A stretch of 64,000 nt of DNA, taken from Sphingomonas naphthae. Its GTDB lineage: Bacteria; Pseudomonadota; Alphaproteobacteria; Sphingomonadales; Sphingomonadaceae. Location: contig NZ_CP117411.1 in the NCBI RefSeq assembly GCF_028607085.1, positions 3,486,501 through 3,550,500 on the forward strand, in the 5' to 3' direction. Every line of letters begins with the position of its first letter. Position 1 is the stretch's first letter. Positions 18,739 to 27,347 of the stretch are shown piece after piece. The position numbers were made by a program, and so were the translations under genes. The notes beneath the pieces are model-generated. The model ran no database searches. It was not told the origin of the DNA and saw nothing but the letters and a program-made list of their open reading frames with translations.

Positions 18739-20582
18739 GCCGCCTCTCGCGTGCGTTTCACGTGGAACAGAATGGCCGTTATCGCCGCCGGGGTAACCCC
18801 CCGGATACGGGCGGCCGCACCAAGAGTCGCCGGCCGCGCGGCGGAGAGCCTTTCGCACATCTCCCTGGAAAGGCCGCCAATCCCCGAGAAATTGACATTC
18901 GCAAGCGGCAGCCCCTCCTGCCGGTCTACCGCTTCGAGATCGCGCGCTTGCCGCGCTGCATAGCTGTCATACCGCCTGTCCTCGACCAACTCATCCAAGA
19001 CGTCGCGCGATATGGCCCCGAACGCGGGGTCCAGACGTCGCACACCATCTCCCGTAACCCCTGGGTGCCGCGCCCAAAGATCAAGCGGTCGTGCTTCCGC
19101 ATCCTGCCCTGTTACGCCCATACCGATGGCTCGGAGCGCGGATGCGCGGACGGATCGGGCAAAGAGGTTCGCCGCCTCGGCTTTCTCGGCACGGTGTGCC
19201 TCGAACCAACTCTGTCGGTCACGCCCCATAGCACCGCATGCGAGCGCATCCTCCCCGAGACGCGCGTGGGCGTTATCGCTCCGCAGGTGCAAGCGATGCT
19301 CGGCCCGTGACGTGAGCATACGATAGGGTTCGGAAACGCCTTGCAGAACGAGATCGTCGATCATCACGCCTATGTATGACGATTTCCGATCGAACGGCCT
19401 GGCCACGCCGCCCAGTGCAGCGGCCGCACCGAGTCCAGCGGCGAGGCCCTGCGCCGCTGCCTCCTCATAGCCCGTCGTGCCGTTGATCTGGCCGGCAAAG
19501 AACAATCCCTTCAGCACGCGAACCGACAGGTCGGCGTTGAGCGCGCGCGGATCGATATAGTCATATTCCACCGCATAACCGGGAACGGCGATCACCGCCC
19601 GCTCCAGGCCCTGAATCGAGTTGACGAACTCCTGCTGGACATCGACCGGGAGCGAGGTCGAAATGCCATTGGGATAGATCAACGGATCATCCAGCGCTTC
19701 CGGCTCCAGGAAGATCTGATGCCCGTCACGGTCGCCGAAGCGGTCGACCTTGTCCTCGATCGAGGGGCAATAGCGGGGGCCGCGGCCATCGATCGCGCCG
19801 GTCCGCAACGGCGATCGATCGAGGCCCGCGCGAATGATGTCGTGGGTCTTCGCATTGGTGCGGGTGATGCCGCAGGAGACTTGCGGTGCGCTACGGCCGC
19901 CCCCGAGCACCGACATCCGCCAATCGTCGACGTCGCTTTCCTGACGGTCGAGCGCGCTCCAGTCGATCGTACGGCCGTCGATGCGCGGCGGCGTCCCCGT
20001 CTTCAGGCGCGCCATCGGCAGGTCGAGCGCACGAAGCTGGCCGGCGAGGCGGTTAGCCGGGCGAGCGCCGATCCTGCCGCCGATCATCCGCTCCTCTCCC
20101 CGGAACAGGCGGCCGCCGAGAAAGGTGCCGGTGCACAGGACGACCGCGCCCGCGGTCAGCCGTGATCCGTCGGCAAGCAGCAAGCCGCCGACGGCATCAT
20201 GATCCAGATGCAGGCCGATCACATGGGCCTCGATGACATCCAGCCCCTGCTGCTCGGCCAGCATGCGCTGGACCGCTGCCTTGTAGCGCCCGCGATCGGC
20301 CTGCACGCGCGGACCACGGACGGCGGCGCCACGGCTGCGGTTGAGCATGCGATAATGGATCGCCGCCTCGTCAGCCGCCCGCGCGATCAGACCATCAAAC
20401 ACATCGACTTCGCGGACGAGATGGCCCTTGCCCAAGCCACCGATAGCGGGGTTGCAGGACATTGCGCCGATCGCGGACGCATCGCTGGTGACCAATGCGA
20501 CACGGGCGCCCATACGCGCCGCGACGGCCGCAGCTTCGCATCCGGCGTGGCCGCCGCCGACAACGAGGATATCATAACCCAT
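18735..20582 (-). CDS. mnmG: tRNA uridine-5-carboxymethylaminomethyl modification enzyme, FAD subunit
   Basis: MnmG works with MnmE to install carboxymethylaminomethyl groups on wobble U34 of tRNAs. The 615-residue protein starts [25 protein letters not shown] and contains [19 protein letters not shown], the Cys-bearing signature [15 protein letters not shown] and the FAD-domain end [21 protein letters not shown]. The C-terminal helical domain ends in [10 protein letters not shown], over a parS-like site. It lies between mnmE and rsmG, all on the minus strand. Confidence 0.97.
   Translation of the reverse strand: MGYDILVVGGGHAGCEAAAVAARMGARVALVTSDASAIGAMSCNPAIGGLGKGHLVREVDVFDGLIARAADEAAIHYRMLNRSRGAAVRGPRVQADRGRYKAAVQRMLAEQQGLDVIEAHVIGLHLDHDAVGGLLLADGSRLTAGAVVLCTGTFLGGRLFRGEERMIGGRIGARPANRLAGQLRALDLPMARLKTGTPPRIDGRTIDWSALDRQESDVDDWRMSVLGGGRSAPQVSCGITRTNAKTHDIIRAGLDRSPLRTGAIDGRGPRYCPSIEDKVDRFGDRDGHQIFLEPEALDDPLIYPNGISTSLPVDVQQEFVNSIQGLERAVIAVPGYAVEYDYIDPRALNADLSVRVLKGLFFAGQINGTTGYEEAAAQGLAAGLGAAAALGGVARPFDRKSSYIGVMIDDLVLQGVSEPYRMLTSRAEHRLHLRSDNAHARLGEDALACGAMGRDRQSWFEAHRAEKAEAANLFARSVRASALRAIGMGVTGQDAEARPLDLWARHPGVTGDGVRRLDPAFGAISRDVLDELVEDRRYDSYAARQARDLEAVDRQEGLPLANVNFSGIGGLSREMCERLSAARPATLGAAARIRGVTPAAITAILFHVKRTREAA
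18754..18769. promoter_or_regulatory. parS-like centromere site within mnmG
   Basis: CGTTTCACGTGGAACA matches the bacterial parS consensus TGTTTCACGTGAAACA at 14 of 16 positions. It lies in the last codons of mnmG and encodes FHVKR on the minus strand. It lies about 1.4 kb from parB. Confidence 0.75.
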
Positions 20583-20615
20583 GCCGCCTTTTACGGGCCG
20601 GGCCCCTCGACAGCA

Positions 20616-20631
20616 AGTTCCACGTGGAACA
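20616..20631. promoter_or_regulatory. parS centromere site between mnmE and mnmG
   Basis: AGTTCCACGTGGAACA is a near-perfect palindrome and matches the alphaproteobacterial parS form TGTTCCACGTGGAACA except for the first base. It is intergenic, 34 bp upstream of the mnmG start. Confidence 0.85.
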
Positions 20632-21909
20632 TCACTTGCCGAGGCAGAAGCGACCGAAGAGGCTGTCCAGCATATCTTCGACGCCAGCCCGGCCGGTCAA
20701 GGCGTCGAGCGCGCTGCATGATTGTCGCAAATGTTCGGCCACCAGCAATATGTCGGGCTCGGCCGAGGCGAATTGAAGACTTTCGGCCGCATCGGCGACC
20801 AGAGTCCGCTGACGCTGATTGAGGGCGATCAGGTCGCCGGAGAATTGCGCCTGTGCGGCGGCTACCAGCCGGGCGCGAAGGGCCCCGAGCCCCTCACCGC
20901 TTACGACCGACACGGCGAGGCGACCGTCGGGCGCGGTGGCAAGATCGGACTTCGCGGCGACGCGAATCAGGCCGGGTCGATCGATCGCGTCCTCCTCCGG
21001 GCCAAGCCACAACACGACATCCGCCTCGTCCATGGCGTCCTGCGCGCGACGGATACCGATCGCTTCGATAGGATCGTCGCCCTCTTCGCGCAGGCCAGCC
21101 GTGTCCGTGAGGAGGATGGGAAAGCCGTCGATCACAAGTGCCGCCTCGACCCGATCACGGGTGGTGCCGGCGATCGGCGACACGATCGCGGCCTCGCGGC
21201 CCGCCAAGGCGTTCATCAGGCTCGATTTACCGGCATTGGGAGGGCCAGCCAGGACAACGCGCAGGCCATCGCGCAACCTTTCGGCGGGGGGCGATGCCAA
21301 CAAGGCGCGCAGCGCTTCCGCATCCGCGCCGACGCGCGCTTGCAGCGGCGCGATATCGATGTCGTCGCCGACCTCGTCGCCATAGTCGATCACCGCCTCG
21401 ATCGTGGCGGCATGGTCGAGAATATGGCGTCGCCAGATCTCGACGGCGCGGCTCAGACCACCCTCGGCAACGCGGATGGCGTTGCGGCGCTGGATTTCGG
21501 TCTCGGCGGACAGGAGATCGGCGAGCCCCTCGGCCTCGGCAAGATCGAGGCGGCCGTTCAGCATGGCACGGCGGGTAAATTCCCCCGGCTCCGCAGGACG
21601 CAGCCCGGGCAGGCCGGCCAACACGCGCTGGACCGCCGCGACCACCGCCCGGCCGCCGTGCAGGTGCAGCTCAAGCAGATCTTCGCCGGTCGCGCTGTTC
21701 GGGCCGGGAAACCACAGGATCAGGGCGCGATCGAGCGTTTCGCCCGTCGTGGGATCGGCCAGTCGCGCCAGCCGCGCCTCGCGCGGCGGCGGTCGGCGGG
21801 CACCGAGCGCCTTGGGCACATCGCCCGCCCCCGGCCCGCTGACCCGCATGATGGCGATGGCCGCCGGCGGCGCGCCGCTCGACAGCGCGAAAATCGTGTC
21901 GGCCGGCAA
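20632..21909 (-). CDS. mnmE: tRNA modification GTPase MnmE
   Basis: This GTPase is the partner of MnmG in wobble-uridine modification. The 425-residue protein has the N-terminal tetrahydrofolate-binding domain ([23 protein letters not shown]), the G domain with G1 [10 protein letters not shown]2 GTTRD, G3 DTAGLRE and a degenerate-looking G4 (AAKSD), and a C-terminal CFGK-type motif (RFCLGK). The start is a TTG at 21909 with GAGG upstream. It is short compared with E. coli MnmE (454 residues). It lies 10 bp after a DUF6489 gene. Confidence 0.95.
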   Translation of the reverse strand: MPADTIFALSSGAPPAAIAIMRVSGPGAGDVPKALGARRPPPREARLARLADPTTGETLDRALILWFPGPNSATGEDLLELHLHGGRAVVAAVQRVLAGLPGLRPAEPGEFTRRAMLNGRLDLAEAEGLADLLSAETEIQRRNAIRVAEGGLSRAVEIWRRHILDHAATIEAVIDYGDEVGDDIDIAPLQARVGADAEALRALLASPPAERLRDGLRVVLAGPPNAGKSSLMNALAGREAAIVSPIAGTTRDRVEAALVIDGFPILLTDTAGLREEGDDPIEAIGIRRAQDAMDEADVVLWLGPEEDAIDRPGLIRVAAKSDLATAPDGRLAVSVVSGEGLGALRARLVAAAQAQFSGDLIALNQRQRTLVADAAESLQFASAEPDILLVAEHLRQSCSALDALTGRAGVEDMLDSLFGRFCLGK

Positions 21910-21919
21910 GGCGCGCGCC

Positions 21920-22159
21920 TCAGCTCTTGCTCATCGATCCCGTCATGCGGTCCATCAGCTGGCGCCACATCGCCATGCCCGTGTCGCCCATCGGCGCCCA
22001 GGCGCGCATCATGCTCTCCATCGTGTCGGGCGTGATGCCGTCCTCAACGAGCTTGCGCATCTTTTCGAGATAGGCGTCGTGGATCGGGGTCAGGTCGGGC
22101 AGGCCCATCACGCGGCGGGCTTCCTCCGGCGTGCATTCGACATCCATCGTCATCTTCAT
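21920..22159 (-). CDS. DUF6489 family small protein
   Basis: The 79-residue protein begins MKMTMDVECTPEEARRVMGLPDLTPIHDAYLEKM, the hallmark of DUF6489, a family common in sphingomonads. It is Met-rich, has no signal peptide and is predicted helical. The second half (MESMMRAWAPMGDTGMAMWRQLMDRM) resembles the phasin-like C-terminal parts of polyhydroxyalkanoate-granule proteins, but that is only a resemblance. It is co-oriented with mnmE, 10 bp upstream of it. Confidence 0.85.
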   Translation of the reverse strand: MKMTMDVECTPEEARRVMGLPDLTPIHDAYLEKMRKLVEDGITPDTMESMMRAWAPMGDTGMAMWRQLMDRMTGSMSKS

Positions 22160-22243
22160 GAAGGCACCCCATATGTCCGTGACTGGACGCTAGCCCTCCC
22201 TTGCGGCAAAATCCATCGCCTTCCCCTCATTCCAAGGAGCCGT

Positions 22244-22945
22244 GTGTTGGGCCAGATGATCGAGATCGACGCGTTGGACGCGAGCGGGCGCTTTGCCGCT
22301 TATTTGGCCGAACCGGAGGGCGCGCCGCGCGGGGCGATCATCGTCCATCAGGAGATTTTCGGGGTGAACCCCGGCATCCGCGCCAAATGCGATTATTGGG
22401 CGTCGCTCGGCTATCTGTCGATCGCGCCGGACATGTTCTGGCGGTTCGCGCCGGGCTACGACGTCGATCCCGACCAGCCCGAGCAGATGGCCGAAGCCTT
22501 CGAGGTGCGGAAGAAGTTCAACCCCAACAAGGGCGTCGAGGATCTGGAGGCGACGATCCGCGTCGCGCGCGAGAAGAGCGGCGGCGGCAAGGTCGGCGTG
22601 GTCGGCTACTGCCTCGGCGGGCGGATGGCCTATCTGTCGGCGACGCGCACCGACGCCGCCGCCTGCGTCGGCTATTATGGCGCGGGGATCGACGGGCTGC
22701 TGGAGGAGGCGCATGCGATCGCCAATCCGCTGATGCTGCACTTCGCCGAGAAGGATCATTTCATCCCGGCCGAAACGGTGGCGAAGATCCGTGCGGTGCT
22801 CGATCCGAACCAGCATGTGACGATCCACGAATATGCCGGGGTGGATCATGGCTTCGCGACGACCAGCGGGTCGCGGCGGGATGAGACAGCGGCGCAGGCG
22901 GCGGATGCGCGGACCGAGGCGTTCTTCGCGGCGCATATCGGGTAG
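22244..22945 (+). CDS. Dienelactone hydrolase family protein
   Basis: The 233-residue alpha/beta hydrolase has the dienelactone hydrolase triad: nucleophile Cys in VGYCLGGRMAYL, Asp in AEKDHFIP and His in GVDHGF. IIVHQEIFGVNPGIR is the family's oxyanion-side segment. The start is GTG 22244 with AAGGAG 4 bp upstream; TTG 22247 (7 bp spacing) and ATG 22256 are alternatives. The physiological substrate is unknown: chlorocatechol-pathway partners are not nearby. Its 3' end faces terC across a long palindrome. Confidence 0.9.
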   Translation: MLGQMIEIDALDASGRFAAYLAEPEGAPRGAIIVHQEIFGVNPGIRAKCDYWASLGYLSIAPDMFWRFAPGYDVDPDQPEQMAEAFEVRKKFNPNKGVEDLEATIRVAREKSGGGKVGVVGYCLGGRMAYLSATRTDAAACVGYYGAGIDGLLEEAHAIANPLMLHFAEKDHFIPAETVAKIRAVLDPNQHVTIHEYAGVDHGFATTSGSRRDETAAQAADARTEAFFAAHIG

Positions 22946-22947
22946 TT

Positions 22948-23074
22948 TGTTCGCGCGGAGACGCGGAGGCGCGGAGAGACGTAAGAGAAGATTGTTCGGG
23001 ACGTGGCTCCCGGACCGTTCGGAGCCACGTCGCAGTCTCTTTCTTTCCGCGTCTCCGCGTCTCCGCGCGAACAA
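22948..23074. repeat. Long intergenic palindrome, family D
   Basis: The arms TGTTCGCGCGGAGACGCGGA and TCCGCGTCTCCGCGCGAACA are inverted. The element fills the whole gap between the convergent dienelactone hydrolase and terC genes, so it may serve as a two-way terminator. The second copy is at 46828. Confidence 0.8.
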
Positions 23075-23076
23075 GC

Positions 23077-23718
23077 TCAGCCGATGAAGCGGCTGATGTC
23101 CCCCCACCCTTCCCAGATCATTTTGCCCGCGACGTACAGGATCACGGCAAGACCGATATAGGCGATCCAGCGGTAGCGTTCGATCACGCGGGCCAGCAGG
23201 TTCGCGGCCACGCCCATCAGCGCGACCGACAGCAACAGGCCGATGACGAGGATGCCGGGGTGCTCGCGCGCCGCACCGGCGACCGCGAGGACATTGTCGA
23301 GGCTCATGCTGACGTCGGCCACCGCGACCGCCCAGGCGGCGGCGGCGAAGCTCTTGGCGGGCTTGAGGCCGTCATGCTCGCCGGGGCCGTCGACCGAGGA
23401 CGAGCGCAGCTCGCGCCACATTTTCCACGCCACCCACACCAGCAGCAGGCCGCCGGCGAAGACGAGGCCGACGATCTGGAGCAACTGGCTGACCGCCAGC
23501 GCGAAGACGATGCGCAGGACGAGCGCGGCGAGGATGCCGATCAGGATGACCTTGCGGCGCTGCTCGGCGGGCAGGCCGGCGGCGAGCGCGCCGACAACGA
23601 TCGCGTTGTCGCCCGCCAGCATCACATCGATCATCAACACCTGCACGAACGCCGACAGCGCCGCCGGCGAGCCGAGGTTGGAGAAATCGGCGACGATGTG
23701 GTTCCAGAGGTCGATCAT
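23077..23718 (-). CDS. TerC family integral membrane protein
   Basis: The 213-residue protein has about seven hydrophobic spans and the two paired metal-site motifs of TerC: MLAGDNAIVVGALAAGLP (about residues 33-50) and VSMSLDNVLAVAGAA (about 136-150). TerC/YjbE members are associated with tellurite resistance in plasmid operons and with Mn/Ca or metal export, including metallation of exported enzymes, in chromosomal settings. No ter operon partners are adjacent, so a housekeeping metal role is more likely. Confidence 0.9.
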   Translation of the reverse strand: MIDLWNHIVADFSNLGSPAALSAFVQVLMIDVMLAGDNAIVVGALAAGLPAEQRRKVILIGILAALVLRIVFALAVSQLLQIVGLVFAGGLLLVWVAWKMWRELRSSSVDGPGEHDGLKPAKSFAAAAWAVAVADVSMSLDNVLAVAGAAREHPGILVIGLLLSVALMGVAANLLARVIERYRWIAYIGLAVILYVAGKMIWEGWGDISRFIG

Positions 23719-23762
23719 GGCGCCTGCCTAGCGCAACTCGCCTTCCGGGGAAATCGCGCGAG

Positions 23763-24245
23763 TCAGTCGAGCCCCGCCAGCCCCGGATCGAGGCCGCCAA
23801 GCAGACGACGGGCGGCACAGCGCGCGAAGCGGAGCGTCTCGGCCTTGCGGCGGGCGCCGGGAATCGGCCGATGGGCGGCCTCGCGGACGAGGGCGGCGTC
23901 GTAGCGGTCGGCGACGATCAGGCCGGCGATGTCGGGCTGGAACCAGGGATCGTCGACGAGGGCGTGATCGAAGGCGGCCGGCAGCGCCCAGTAGAAGCGG
24001 TCGCAATAATCGAGATAGTCGGGCCACTTCATGTCGCCGCGCAGATCGGCGCGCGAGACCTTGATCTCGATGATGGTGATGCAGCCCCTGGCGTCGATCG
24101 CCATCAGATCGGCGCGGCGGCCGTTGCCGAGGGGCACTTCGCACAGCGCGGTGAAGTCCTGCCGGAAGAGGAGACGCGCGACACCGCGCGCGACATCGGC
24201 GGCGACGAGGGGCGCGTCATCGAAACAGGCGGGGGCGGTGGCCAT
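23763..24245 (-). CDS. mmcB: MmcB family DNA repair protein
   Basis: The 160-residue PD-(D/E)xK-like nuclease-fold protein has the likely active-site acids in RRADLMAID and the E-x-K motif in TIIEIKVSRADLRGDMKWPDYLDYCDRFYWALP. The Caulobacter orthologue is a mitomycin-C resistance gene in the SOS regulon. I looked for a GTTC-N7-GTTC box upstream (24246-24310) and did not find one. It stands 45 bp upstream of terC on the same strand. Confidence 0.88.
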   Translation of the reverse strand: MATAPACFDDAPLVAADVARGVARLLFRQDFTALCEVPLGNGRRADLMAIDARGCITIIEIKVSRADLRGDMKWPDYLDYCDRFYWALPAAFDHALVDDPWFQPDIAGLIVADRYDAALVREAAHRPIPGARRKAETLRFARCAARRLLGGLDPGLAGLD

Positions 24246-24310
24246 GGCGGGAGATTAGGACAAATCAGGAACGAGGGGAAGGGATTCGGTTGATTTACCT
24301 ACACCTTCAC

Positions 24311-24397
24311 CGTTCGTGCTGAGCGAAGTCGAAGCACGGGCGACTGGACGGTACATCGCTCGGGGCACGTCCTTCGACTACGCTCAGGACGAACGGG
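24311..24397. repeat. Intergenic palindromic repeat, family A
   Basis: The arms CGTTCGTGCTGAGCGAAGTC and GACTACGCTCAGGACGAACG are inverted. The element lies between DUF1491 and mmcB, just downstream of DUF1491. Confidence 0.8.
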
Positions 24398-24406
24398 TAA
24401 AAGGGT

Positions 24407-24769
24407 TCAGCCCAACAGCTCCGCCGCGACACGCAGCGGCATGTCGCCGTCGCCATCCAGTTCTACCACCCACAGATCGGGATCGGAGCGGCGGCGGCGC
24501 GCGAGATAGTCCGTGAGGGCGCCGGGGGCCGCCGGATCGGCGGGGCCGGTCGGCGCGAGGGTGTAGCCCCCTGCCCCCGGTATCCGCTCGTGAAGGCCCC
24601 GGAGGGCACCGCGTTCGAGAATGACGATCAGGATTGCGCCGGAGGTGGCGTCGCCCTTGGCGAGAACCATGCCGTTCCCACCCTCGGCGGCGACGCTCCG
24701 GACCAGAGCGGAGACGAGCAGGCCGGCGGCGGCGCGCGGCGCCGACCCCTCGCCGCCGAAATCAGGCAG
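24407..24769 (-). CDS. DUF1491 family protein (start codon uncertain)
   Basis: The protein of about 120 residues has the DUF1491 core AAGLLVSALVRSVAAEGGNGMVLAKGDATSGAILIVILERG followed by a C-terminal region ending LWVVELDGDGDMPLRVAAELLG, both shown here only to mark boundaries. No ATG, GTG or TTG occurs in frame between the ptsN stop (24762-24764) and the domain. A CTG at 24769 fits family length; the GTG at 24856 would overlap ptsN by 95 bp and add a shadow-like extension. It probably follows ptsN in one operon. Function unknown. Confidence 0.75.
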   Translation of the reverse strand: MPDFGGEGSAPRAAAGLLVSALVRSVAAEGGNGMVLAKGDATSGAILIVILERGALRGLHERIPGAGGYTLAPTGPADPAAPGALTDYLARRRRSDPDLWVVELDGDGDMPLRVAAELLG

Positions 24770-25232
24770 CGTCGCGCGCCTCGTTGCCGACCAGCAGCGC
24801 GTAGAGCGCGTCGGGCGATCCGGCGCCGCGCAGCTTGGCCACCAGGGTCCGGTCACGCAGACGGCGGCTGACGCGGGCGAGGGCCTTCAGATGCTCCACC
24901 CCGGCATCGGGCGGGGAGAGCAGGAGAAAGACGATATCGACCGGCAGGTCGTCGATCGCGGCGAAGTCGATCGGCTGGGTCAGGCGGGCGAACAGGCCGA
25001 CGACCTGGGTCAGCCCCTCGATCTTGCCATGCGGGATGGCGATGCCGCCGCCGAAGCCGGTCGAACCCAGCCGCTCGCGCTCGACCAGCCGCTCGACGAC
25101 ATGGCGCGGATCGACCGGCACGATCCGGCCCGCCGCCGTCGCCAGATTCTGGAAGAGGCTCTTCTTGTTGGGAACGCTGAGCGAGGCGATCACCGCCTCA
25201 TGCGAGAGAATATCGGCCAGCCCGTCCATCAA
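24762..25232 (-). CDS. ptsN: Nitrogen PTS EIIA component
   Basis: PtsN receives phosphate from NPr (PtsO) and regulates potassium and nitrogen-related targets. The 156-residue EIIA domain has the phospho-accepting His in GGGIAIPHGKIEGL (about residue 69) and the LLLSPPDAGVEHLKALARVSRRL region. Start ATG 25232 or 25229. It lies downstream of hpf, as in many proteobacterial rpoN-hpf-ptsN clusters, but rpoN is absent here; the gene before hpf is dnaQ. Confidence 0.93.
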   Translation of the reverse strand: MMDGLADILSHEAVIASLSVPNKKSLFQNLATAAGRIVPVDPRHVVERLVERERLGSTGFGGGIAIPHGKIEGLTQVVGLFARLTQPIDFAAIDDLPVDIVFLLLSPPDAGVEHLKALARVSRRLRDRTLVAKLRGAGSPDALYALLVGNEARDAA

Positions 25233-25307
25233 CCACGTCCATACATGCGCCTGCCCCGGCCCTATAGGCCAAGGCAGATCAAAACTTCATGACGAAATAC
25301 GCACCAC

Positions 25308-25339
25308 GCGGGCGACGTCTTCCATAAGACGCCGCCCGC
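25308..25339 (-). terminator. Stem-loop between hpf and ptsN
   Basis: GCGGGCGACGTCTT and AAGACGCCGCCCGC form a 14-bp stem with one mismatch and a 4-base loop. On the minus strand it follows the hpf stop by about 14 bp. The downstream stretch is only weakly T-rich, so it may be a partial terminator or an mRNA-processing hairpin that sets hpf over ptsN levels. Confidence 0.55.
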
Positions 25340-25353
25340 CGCGATTCAGCCCA

Positions 25354-25932
25354 TCAGGCGGCGCGTTGCGGCTCGACCCAGCCGATCGACCCGTCCGGGC
25401 GGCGATAGACCATGTTGAACGTGCCGGTGCCCGAATTGCGGAACAGCAGCGCGTTGGTGTTGCGCAGATCGAGCATCATCACCGCATCGGAGACGCTGGC
25501 ATCGGGGATGTCGACACGGGTCTCGGCGATGATGACGGGATTGTCGGCGGTGACTTCCTCTTCCTCCGGCGCGGGCTGGAAGACGGTGTAGCCGGCGTCG
25601 GCATCGACCAATGCGGCGGCCGCGGCGGCGCCCGACTGGCGATCCTTCAGGCGGGCCATGTAACGGCGCAGCTGGGTTTCGATGCGGCTGGCGGCCTGAT
25701 CGAAGGCGGGATGCGCCTCCTGCCCCTGGCCGTGGCCCTTCAGGATCACGCCCTGCATCACATGCGCGATGATGTCGCAGGTGAACATCGCGTGCGGCCC
25801 TTGGCCGAAGGTCACATGGGCCGAAATGCTCCGCGAGAAATGCTTGTCGGCCAGCGCCTGGAGGCGCTCCTCGACATGGGCGCGCAGCGCATCGCCGGTA
25901 TCGACCTGATGTCCCGAAACCCGGATGTCCAT
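25354..25932 (-). CDS. hpf: Long-form ribosome hibernation promoting factor
   Basis: The 192-residue long HPF has an N-terminal RaiA-type domain (MDIRVSGHQVDTGDALRAHVEERL to about residue 105) and a C-terminal dimerisation domain (NPVIIAETRVDIPDASVSDAVMMLDLRN to GSIGWVEP), joined by an Ala/Glu-rich linker. Long HPF pairs ribosomes into inactive 100S dimers in stationary phase. ATG 25932 has AGAGGAG about 9 bp upstream; the earlier ATG at 25941 abuts that site and is less likely. Confidence 0.95.
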   Translation of the reverse strand: MDIRVSGHQVDTGDALRAHVEERLQALADKHFSRSISAHVTFGQGPHAMFTCDIIAHVMQGVILKGHGQGQEAHPAFDQAASRIETQLRRYMARLKDRQSGAAAAAALVDADAGYTVFQPAPEEEEVTADNPVIIAETRVDIPDASVSDAVMMLDLRNTNALLFRNSGTGTFNMVYRRPDGSIGWVEPQRAA

Positions 25933-26017
25933 CGTTCCCATCTCCTCTTCTTGTGTTCGCTCGGCCTGGGGGTCAGGCCGGGGAGGCGAGGCGGCTTATG
26001 CCCCGTCGGTCATACGG

Positions 26018-26737
26018 TCAACCAACGAGGGCGGCGGAGGGTTCTCCCATCTTCGGCCACAGCGGATCGGTCAGCGTGGCCACGAAAGCGGCGTGGCGCG
26101 CGCGCTCCCCGGCGCTGGGCGCGTGGGGGCGGGGCACGCGCACCGGCCGGGCGATGCCGCCGACGATGCGGGTCTCCTCGGCCGTGAGCGGGACGGCCAC
26201 GTCCATCGCCAGCGAAAGGCCGATCTGCCGCCCGCCGGTCAGCTCGACATAGAGCTGCGCCAGCAGCTGCGCGTCGAGCAGGGCGCCATGCTTCACCCGG
26301 TGGCTGCGATCGATGCCGTAGCGCGAGCAGAGCGCGTCGAGGCTGTGCTTGGCGCCGGGGTGGCGGGTGCGGGCGATGGCGATCGTGTCGATCATGCGGG
26401 TCAGCGACACCGCCTGCCGCCCGCACAGCCCCAGCTCGTGATTGAGGAAGCCGAAGTCGAAGGCGGCATTGTGCGCGACCAGCTGGCTGTCGCCGAGGAA
26501 AGCGAGCAGATCCTCGCATGTCTCGTGGAAGCGCGGCTTGTCCGACAGGAATTTGTGCGAGAGGCCGTGGACCGCCTCCGCCTCTGCCGGCATGTCGCGG
26601 TCGGGGCAGAAGTAAGCGTGGAAGGTGCGGCCGGTCTCGACCCGGTTGACCAGCTCGATGCAGCCGATCTCGACCAGTCGGTGACCATATTCGGGGCCGA
26701 TGCCCGTGGTCTCGGTATCGAAGACGATCTCGCGCAT
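26018..26737 (-). CDS. dnaQ: DNA polymerase III epsilon subunit (3'-5' exonuclease)
   Basis: The 239-residue DEDDh exonuclease is the proofreading subunit of the replicative polymerase. Exo I is FDTETTGIGPEYGHRLVEIG, Exo II is HNAAFDFGFLNHEL, and Exo III is HGALLDAQLLAQLYVEL with its His and Asp. The C-terminal tail would contact the alpha subunit. It lies 22 bp downstream of coaE in the leftward maf-aroE-coaE-dnaQ order seen near the origin of many alphaproteobacteria. Confidence 0.96.
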   Translation of the reverse strand: MREIVFDTETTGIGPEYGHRLVEIGCIELVNRVETGRTFHAYFCPDRDMPAEAEAVHGLSHKFLSDKPRFHETCEDLLAFLGDSQLVAHNAAFDFGFLNHELGLCGRQAVSLTRMIDTIAIARTRHPGAKHSLDALCSRYGIDRSHRVKHGALLDAQLLAQLYVELTGGRQIGLSLAMDVAVPLTAEETRIVGGIARPVRVPRPHAPSAGERARHAAFVATLTDPLWPKMGEPSAALVG

Positions 26738-26759
26738 GACAGTTTGGCGACTATCGGAC

Positions 26760-27347
26760 TCAGCCGCCCCGCATGCAAGTGACCATGCGGCGGATGATCG
26801 CGAAACTGGCGCTTTTCGGCCGCGCGGTATCGATCACCGCGTCGGCGCGGGCGCGCTTCACCGAATCGCGTACTTGCAGCGCGCGGATGCGGGCGAGTCG
26901 GCCGCCGGTCATGCCCGGTCTCGCCAGCACGCGGCGGCGCTGCATCCAGGCTGGGGCGGAGACGACGAGGATCGAATCGACCTGCCGCCAGCCGGTCCGC
27001 TCGAACAGCAGGGGGATGTCGAGCACCACCATCGGCCGGGCGGCGTGGCGGCGCAGGAAGAGCGCGCGGCGGCGGCGGACGGCGGGGTGGATCAGCCGTT
27101 CCAGCCGGCGCAGCGCGGCGCGATCGCCCAGCACCGCCCGGCCCAGCGCCGCGCGATCGACACCGTTGGGGCCGGTGGTGCCCGGAAACAGCCGCTCGAT
27201 CGCGCCGACCAGCGCGCCGCCGGGGCCTTGCAGCGCATGGACCTCGGCATCGGAATCGAACACCGGCACGCCCAGCCGCCGGAACATCGCGGCGATGGTC
27301 GATTTGCCCATGCCGATCGATCCGGTGAGGCCGATGCGGATCGTCAT
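26760..27347 (-). CDS. coaE: Dephospho-CoA kinase
   Basis: CoaE phosphorylates the ribose 3'-hydroxyl of dephospho-CoA, the last step of CoA synthesis. The 195-residue P-loop kinase starts MTIRIGLTGSIGMGKSTIA (Walker A), with FDSDAEVH (catalytic Asp region) and VVLDIPLLFERTGW further on. The ATG overlaps the aroE stop by 4 bp. Confidence 0.96.
   Translation of the reverse strand: MTIRIGLTGSIGMGKSTIAAMFRRLGVPVFDSDAEVHALQGPGGALVGAIERLFPGTTGPNGVDRAALGRAVLGDRAALRRLERLIHPAVRRRRALFLRRHAARPMVVLDIPLLFERTGWRQVDSILVVSAPAWMQRRRVLARPGMTGGRLARIRALQVRDSVKRARADAVIDTARPKSASFAIIRRMVTCMRGG

Noticed and set aside
22948-23074. Family D repeats as a possible CRISPR
   Set aside because: There are only two arms per element, inverted rather than direct, with no regular spacers.
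24246-24310. LexA box upstream of mmcB
   Set aside because: I looked for GTTC-N7-GTTC or its complement; only single half-sites occur, and the spacing is wrong.
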